A stretch of DNA of 64,000 bases from Klugiella xanthotipulae (GTDB taxonomy: Bacteria; Actinomycetota; Actinomycetes; Actinomycetales; Microbacteriaceae): positions 558,001-622,000 of the forward strand of contig NZ_VFPN01000002.1 of the NCBI RefSeq assembly GCF_006716695.1. Reading direction: 5' to 3'. The notes beneath the pieces are model-generated. The model saw only the letters and a list, made by a program, of their open reading frames with translations. It had not been told where the DNA came from and ran no database searches. Position 1 is the first letter of the stretch. Every line of letters starts with the position of its first letter. This document shows positions 62,201-64,000 of this stretch, piece by piece. A program made the translations under genes and the position numbers.

Positions 62201-64000
62201 AAATCCACCGGCGGGGCTACCGATCTGGTTGCTCAGCTTCACCGTGAGCGTGTGACTCTCGGTGTTATCGGCCGCCTTGGTACCCGTTGACACGCTGAAA
62301 CTCGAGGTTGAGGTGTCCACGGGAACGGGGGTAAAGATGACGGATGCGGGCGAACCCGTGATCGCCTGGGTGGTGTTCACCGCGGCAGCAATTGAGAACG
62401 CCTTATTGCCCGTCAAGGAGGTGAGCGGCAGCGCGGCTGTTCCGGTGCCGTCGGTTTCTACCGTCACCGTGCCGGGTCCGGCCACCGGGGTGCCCGTCGC
62501 GGGGGTGTAGGTCACACCGGCGGGCAGTGTGAAGGTCACGGTCGCGTTGCTGACCGCAACACCCGCGGCGTTCTTCACGACGGCCTGAACAGTGTTCAGA
62601 GCCGAGCCGTTGGCCAGGGCGTTGTTGGTCTTCGTGCTCACCGAGGAGGCCGACGCCACGGGAGCGTCATCGTCGAGGACCGTTACGCTGAGCATGTCGA
62701 TCTGCAACTCGTCGTACTCGTAGTCGGTCGAATCCACGGAGGTGTTGAGCGTCACGCTGCGGGTACCGTCCACAATCGCGTTGTTAATCGCCACAACGGG
62801 CACGTCAACAAAGCTCTGGATGGTGTCGAGCGTGGGCTGCGTGGTGCTCAGGTGCTCGTTGGTGGGCAGCGTCTTCGCAACCGAGGTCGCGGCCTGGGCC
62901 GGCTTGGGCGTGGGCAGCGTCGAGTCCTTGACCAGTCCGGTCCACTCCTGGTTAAGGAACACGGTGTCCATCGGGGCCTTGTTGACCTGACCCGTGTTGG
63001 GGTCAACCGCTACGATCTGTACCCGGTAGCTGGCCTGGGTGGCGTCGCCCGCCTCGTTCACCGTGAGGGAGCGGGGGTTGGGCAGCGTGATGGACAGAGG
63101 CGAGTTGTAGGTGACGGAGTTATCGAGGGCCGCACCGGCAACGCCGGTCATCTCCTCGTCATCCGCGGCACCCGCAAAGTTGATCGGGGCTACCTTGGTG
63201 TTGGCCGGGTTGGTGTTTTTGTTCCCCGCCCGGTCGTTCACCGTGTTCTTGGCGATAGCCGGGGTGATCGTGCCCGAGGCGTTGGCCTTCACCGTCAGGT
63301 TCCAGCGCGTGCTCGAGATCTGCTCCAGGCCAACCACCTGCGAGCCCGCGGGGCTTCCCGAGGCGAAGGTGATGTCCGAGGCGGTCAGGGTATCGGTGCC
63401 GAGTGGCTCCGACGACTGCACCTCAAACACGATGTTGCGCCACGAGGTGGCGTCTTCCTGGGTTGTGCCCTGTTTGATCCACATTTCGGGGGCACAGGTG
63501 TCGCTACCCGTGATGGCCACGGTGCGCGAGTACTGCGAGGAGCGGCCGAGGCTGTCGAACGTCTGCAAGCGCAGCACGGCGGGTCCGCCCGAGTAGGCGA
63601 AGGGAACGGTCTTGGCAAAATCGGCGGCCGAGTTAACCTTCACGCGGCCCAGGTACTGTTCCAGACCGCGGTCGTCGCCGCCGTTGGCCGCGTTGTCACC
63701 GGCGAAGGCGTCCACGTACACGGGGTATGTGGGCGCGTATCCACCAGTCTGGGGTGCCTGCATGGTCACGTTCACCACACACGAGCCCACCGGGGCACTG
63801 GGGATGGTCGCAGCACTCGGGTAAACGGTACGCACGTATCCGTTGGCCGCGTTGGTAAAGACCTGGTTGGTGTTGTTGTAGTACTCCGCGGCAATCGGGG
63901 TGTTGGTGAATCCCGCGATGTTGTCGGCCGTGTTCCGCAGAATCTTGATGGTGTTTGCCGCACCATTCGCGGTGATCAGGTTGGTGCGTGCACCGCCCTG
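53249..64000 (-). CDS. Second giant wall-anchored surface protein (C-terminal 3583 residues; 5' end beyond window)
   Basis: The frame is open from the right edge to the stop at 53249. A GTG at 63835 is internal: upstream codons read GFTNTPIAAEYYNNTNQVFT, the end of a beta-helix head like that of the first giant. The order continues: a CxxNVTM module with GGDDRGLEQYLGRV (shared with giant 1), a TCAPEMWIKQGTTQED module (also shared), and 13 Big_1-like units of about 103 residues. Then come about 20 shorter Ig-like units of 82-84 residues, a Cys-bridged unit (VTGCAEAG...GDDCHF), a beta domain with GFQPGEV, and LAVTG-helix-KRRRENTDAV. LAVTG fits the LAxTG motif of class E sortases. Long antisense frames over this gene are shadows. 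Confidence 0.9.
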   Translation of the reverse strand, partial: QGGARTNLITANGAANTIKILRNTADNIAGFTNTPIAAEYYNNTNQVFTNAANGYVRTVYPSAATIPSAPVGSCVVNVTMQAPQTGGYAPTYPVYVDAFAGDNAANGGDDRGLEQYLGRVKVNSAADFAKTVPFAYSGGPAVLRLQTFDSLGRSSQYSRTVAITGSDTCAPEMWIKQGTTQEDATSWRNIVFEVQSSEPLGTDTLTASDITFASGSPAGSQVVGLEQISSTRWNLTVKANASGTITPAIAKNTVNDRAGNKNTNPANTKVAPINFAGAADDEEMTGVAGAALDNSVTYNSPLSITLPNPRSLTVNEAGDATQASYRVQIVAVDPNTGQVNKAPMDTVFLNQEWTGLVKDSTLPTPKPAQAATSVAKTLPTNEHLSTTQPTLDTIQSFVDVPVVAINNAIVDGTRSVTLNTSVDSTDYEYDELQIDMLSVTVLDDDAPVASASSVSTKTNNALANGSALNTVQAVVKNAAGVAVSNATVTFTLPAGVTYTPATGTPVAGPGTVTVETDGTGTAALPLTSLTGNKAFSIAAAVNTTQAITGSPASVIFTPVPVDTSTSSFSVSTGTKAADNTESHTLTVKLSNQIGSPAGGFAASITAAAAPAAGVTVGAFTEGEEGTYTAPITSTTAGTKTITVTVNNNAVSLVNPAGQNTATFVAGAPQVGAGYSSLALSTATKIANNVDKHTATVTLKDANGNPVTGKAGALTAAASPATNVTIGSFVESSAGVYAAPITSKSAGAKNIAVVFDAAGLNLAIGNGSVTFVPGAVSANSSSLTVSTGPKVAGVETHEATVLVTDAQGNPVAGQPVVFTSGATMVPANGTATSGADGVARVTLSSNTAGQFAVDAAIGGNAVTNSPGQVSFVAGGVSFADNTTRLSGTTGSIAADGAAEHTATVTVTDAFGNPVKDAQVVFAAATQLVTSDALTQLSDENGQVFLNVTSRTAGTFAVSATVNGTAIPATSGNPQSFTYKNGAASATASSWTVTPDGPVTANGTDSYTATVTVQDSNDNPVKDQGVSFTVPTGVTLTETGPFVSDEDGEVVVHFTSTAAGEFTVSAHIGANLIGEAEKITFKAGDVAFGEGASTLDATTGTQQANGTAAHTATVVVRDEHGNPVKDASVAFAAASPATVLGESTVTSNAEGIATVQVVSSTAGTFNVTATVNGTAVTAGSPARVTFVAGAPSAGASTFTVTPTDPVAAEGEVPFYATVTVTDAQGNPVEGVTVGFEADAVISGARTATTNADGVATTELTSTKTGIFTVRATIGSEQVGNIENIEFNAGAKSQDDTNIQATTGSKLANGVDAHTVTVTVVDLYGNPIQHSYVTFNVEGDATAASPTGVQTNADGQATLSVTSNTAGTFTVTAKSDGEDVTTGSPARVTFVAGDFDVSKTTLSIPTQNDNKIANTVDEHIARVTVLDENSNPIEGLDVVFAVEGDTTFTPVATTNANGVAETRITSAVAQTATVTATIGGETVTDSGQDIVFVAGAASAEDSTFSVSPGTVEANGSATHYAQVIVKDAQGNLVEGATVDFTVASGATAATTATTDEDGVARVLITSKKAGGYTVSGSIGGTVVGSDSVQFVSGAASASTSHWTVTPEGPVAADGSTSYKAVITVNDAEGNPVKNAEISLDTDTGVDLVESGPFVSANDGTVTVHFTSTVAGEYSVSALLGGNTIGSAQTIEFVAGPVSLSTSTIAATPALAEANGTQRSTVIVSLLDVNGNPVLTAGDTVTITTSRGVATSTENLGDGTYRAYVTSLTAGGATVGFTVAEAAASATDTVTFVKTPIAPSVNPSNGTSVSGVADPGAIITVTNAAGETIGTAVAGLDGVYSVEITESVANGETITVVASDINGFESAPVPVVVDAVAPAVPTVNPSNGSVVYGTAEPGSTVTIYGSDNEVLGTVVVGEDGTYEFTFDPALTDGTDVRVSATDAAGNESDAAVLTVDGSAVVAPGVNPSNGTTIGGTGVAGDTITVTLPNGDELTALVGEDGTWSITPPAGITFEDGDTITVTAENGAGTVSPPTVIQIDKTAPAQPAVNPSNGTSITGGPVESGATVSFVDGAGNPVPGTVTVDEDGYFVFTPSPVLTEDSVVKVVVTDAAGNPSEPLAITVDATAPEAPSVNPTDGSAITGTAEKGATVTVTNPETGEVIGTATVDEDGNFVVEFSPALPDGTAVTMTVTDPAGNPSGPVTVVTDASAPAAPVVDPTDGVTVTGTAEKGATVTVTNPETGEIIGTATVDEDGTFVVTFDPALPDGTPIEITVTDPAGNASEPVSVTTDGSAPEVAVVNPTDGSTVTGTAEKGATVTVTNPETGEVIGTATVDEDGTFVVTLNPALPDGTPIEITVTDPAGNSSAPVSVVTDGSAPAAPSVDPTDGSTVTGTAEKGATVTVTNPETGEVIGTATVDEDGTFVVTLNPALPDGTPIEITVTDPAGNASEPVSVTTDGSAPEVATVNPTDGSTVTGTAEKGATVTVTNPETGEVIGTATVDEDGTFAVTLNPALPDGTSIEITVTDPAGNSSAPVSVTTDGSAPVAPVVDPTDGVTVTGTAEKGATVTVTNPETGEVIGTATVDEDGTFVVTLNPALPDGTPIEITVTDPAGNASEPITVVTDASAPEMATVDPTDGSTVTGTAEKGATVTVTNPETGEIIGTATVDEDGTFVVTLNPALPDGTPIEITVTDPAGNASEPVSVVTDASAPAAPTVAPSNGTVVYGTAEEGSTVNIYNGAGELIASAVVGEDGTYSVNFDPQLGDGETLTVSATDPAGNESPRTPLTVDGSAVVAPFVNPTNGTEFSGTGEAGSTITVTLPDNSTLTTTVGIDGTWSITPPAGLTLEDGDIITVTQTNPAGTVSPPTVVSVDRSSPEAPVVNPTDGSEVTGTGEEGSTVTITNPETGEVVCTTTIGTEGTFTCVIEPALPDGTPIEITVTDPAGNPSEPVTVVTDSSAPAAPVVNPTDGSTVSGTSEKGGTVTVINPETGELVCTTTVGDDGTFTCVINPSLPDGTPIEITVTDPAGNVSEPVSVVTDNSAPAAPVVDPTDGVTVTGTAEKGATVTVTNPETGEIIGTATVDEDGTFVVTFDPALPDGTPIEITVTDPAGNASEPVSVTTDGSAPEVATVNPTDGSTVTGAAEKGATVTVTNPETGEVIGTATVDEDGTFVVTLNPALPDGTPIEITVTDPAGNASEPITVVTDASAPEVATVDASNGKTVTGSNIEKGAVVTVTDGNGVPVPGTMVVHEDGTFVFTPTTPLAEGSAVTVTVTDAAGNSGTPVPVVVDTTPPTAPKVSPSDGTVITGGPVAPGDTLTVVDGQGNPIPGTTVVDSEGNFTFTPDSPLAEGDIVKVVVADAVGNTVEVAVSIDTTKPTTPVVYPSDGSTVTGCAEAGSTVTITDADGNTLGTAVAGDDCHFEAVLTPAQEKGVDITIVLTDPAGNESEKVVVRVGSVSMLLQSALLRPGTTQVAYGYGFQPGEVVTGVLHSEPIALGSQVADANGEVTFTIALPGTFELGSHSVILSGAFSGEVSETFMVTVADAPTTPAATPGLAVTGSDILMPLSGAFLLVAAGAWFLVAKRRRENTDAV
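54654..54901 (-). repeat. 248-bp exact direct repeat, copy 1
   Basis: By eye this segment is identical base for base to 57141-57388. It covers one complete Ig-like unit (the FDPALPDG version with ETGEIIG). Flanking units are similar but not identical, so this pair is more recent than the array. Confidence 0.8.
57141..57388 (-). repeat. 248-bp exact direct repeat, copy 2
   Basis: Identical to 54654-54901, about 2487 bp (ten units) away in the same orientation. Recombination between the copies would remove or add ten units in frame. Confidence 0.8.
58640..62680 (-). repeat. 13 Big_1-like units in giant 2, period about 310 bp
   Basis: Units share SSxTVTPxxPVxANGxxxxTATVTVxDAxGNPVxxxxVxF, then TNADGVAxxxxTSxxAGxFTVxAxIxGxxV and xxFVAGAxSA. 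They are more diverged from one another than the 83-residue units and differ from the giant 1 units in lacking the ETGTxGTYTA block in most copies. Confidence 0.8.

Noticed and set aside
63700-63835. GTG at 63835 as the start of giant gene 2
   Set aside because: Codons upstream to the window edge are open and encode a beta-helix-like sequence similar to giant 1, so the true start is outside.
1-64000. tRNA, rRNA or CRISPR loci
   Set aside because: Looked for cloverleaf-like CCA ends, 16S/23S motifs and short regularly spaced repeats; none was convincing in the window.

Overview
The window is high-GC DNA (roughly two thirds G+C in the genes) with short intergenic gaps, frequent ATGA/GTGA start-stop overlaps and actinobacterial gene families: WXG100, PadR with its membrane partner, DUF1266, Sap/GAP and LAxTG-type sorting tails. 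It looks like a soil- or host-associated actinobacterium, plausibly Microbacteriaceae. That placement is inferred from gene content, not from a phylogenetic marker.

Positions 1-11.3 kb hold a homoprotocatechuate (4-hydroxyphenylacetate meta-cleavage) island. A leftward operon carries an MHS-type transporter, the two-component 4-HPA 3-monooxygenase (hpaC, hpaB), an AraC regulator and a truncated ThDP enzyme. A divergent rightward operon carries a fumarylacetoacetase-fold/RraA-fold fusion, a GntR-FCD regulator, a DapA-family lyase, hpaE and hpaD. A perfect palindrome in the divergent promoter is the probable GntR operator. No recognisable HpaH hydratase or HpaI aldolase is present, so the DapA-family enzyme and/or the RraA domain may do those steps.

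Positions 11.3-17.4 kb are housekeeping and accessory genes: a small membrane protein, nicotinamidase, a Gfo/Idh/MocA oxidoreductase, CorA, a PadR/membrane-protein/mini-ORF operon and a small lipoprotein. Positions 17.4-33.2 kb are one gene for a 5270-residue surface protein with a signal peptide, a beta-helix-like head, about 35 tandem Ig-like units of about 107 residues, and a LSITG/TM/Arg-rich tail. A second protein of the same architecture runs off the right edge (53.2 kb to beyond 64 kb). It has 13 Big_1-like and about 20 shorter Ig-like units and an LAVTG tail. Each giant gene is followed by a paralogous small lipoprotein gene, so this is a duplicated two-gene surface module and the most notable system in the window.

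Between the two modules lie a META lipoprotein, a DHA2 exporter, a Sap/GAP-family protein, cardiolipin synthase, a VIT-family transporter, a DUF6745 protein, a frameshifted RhtA-like exporter and a MarR/MDR pair. Next comes a polymorphic-toxin locus: WXG100 gene, an 1843-residue Rhs protein with a WXG-like head and an ADP-ribosyltransferase-like tip, its immunity gene, an orphan tip with its own immunity gene, and a trail of degenerate tip and core fragments. A DUF1266 gene separates this locus from the second surface module.
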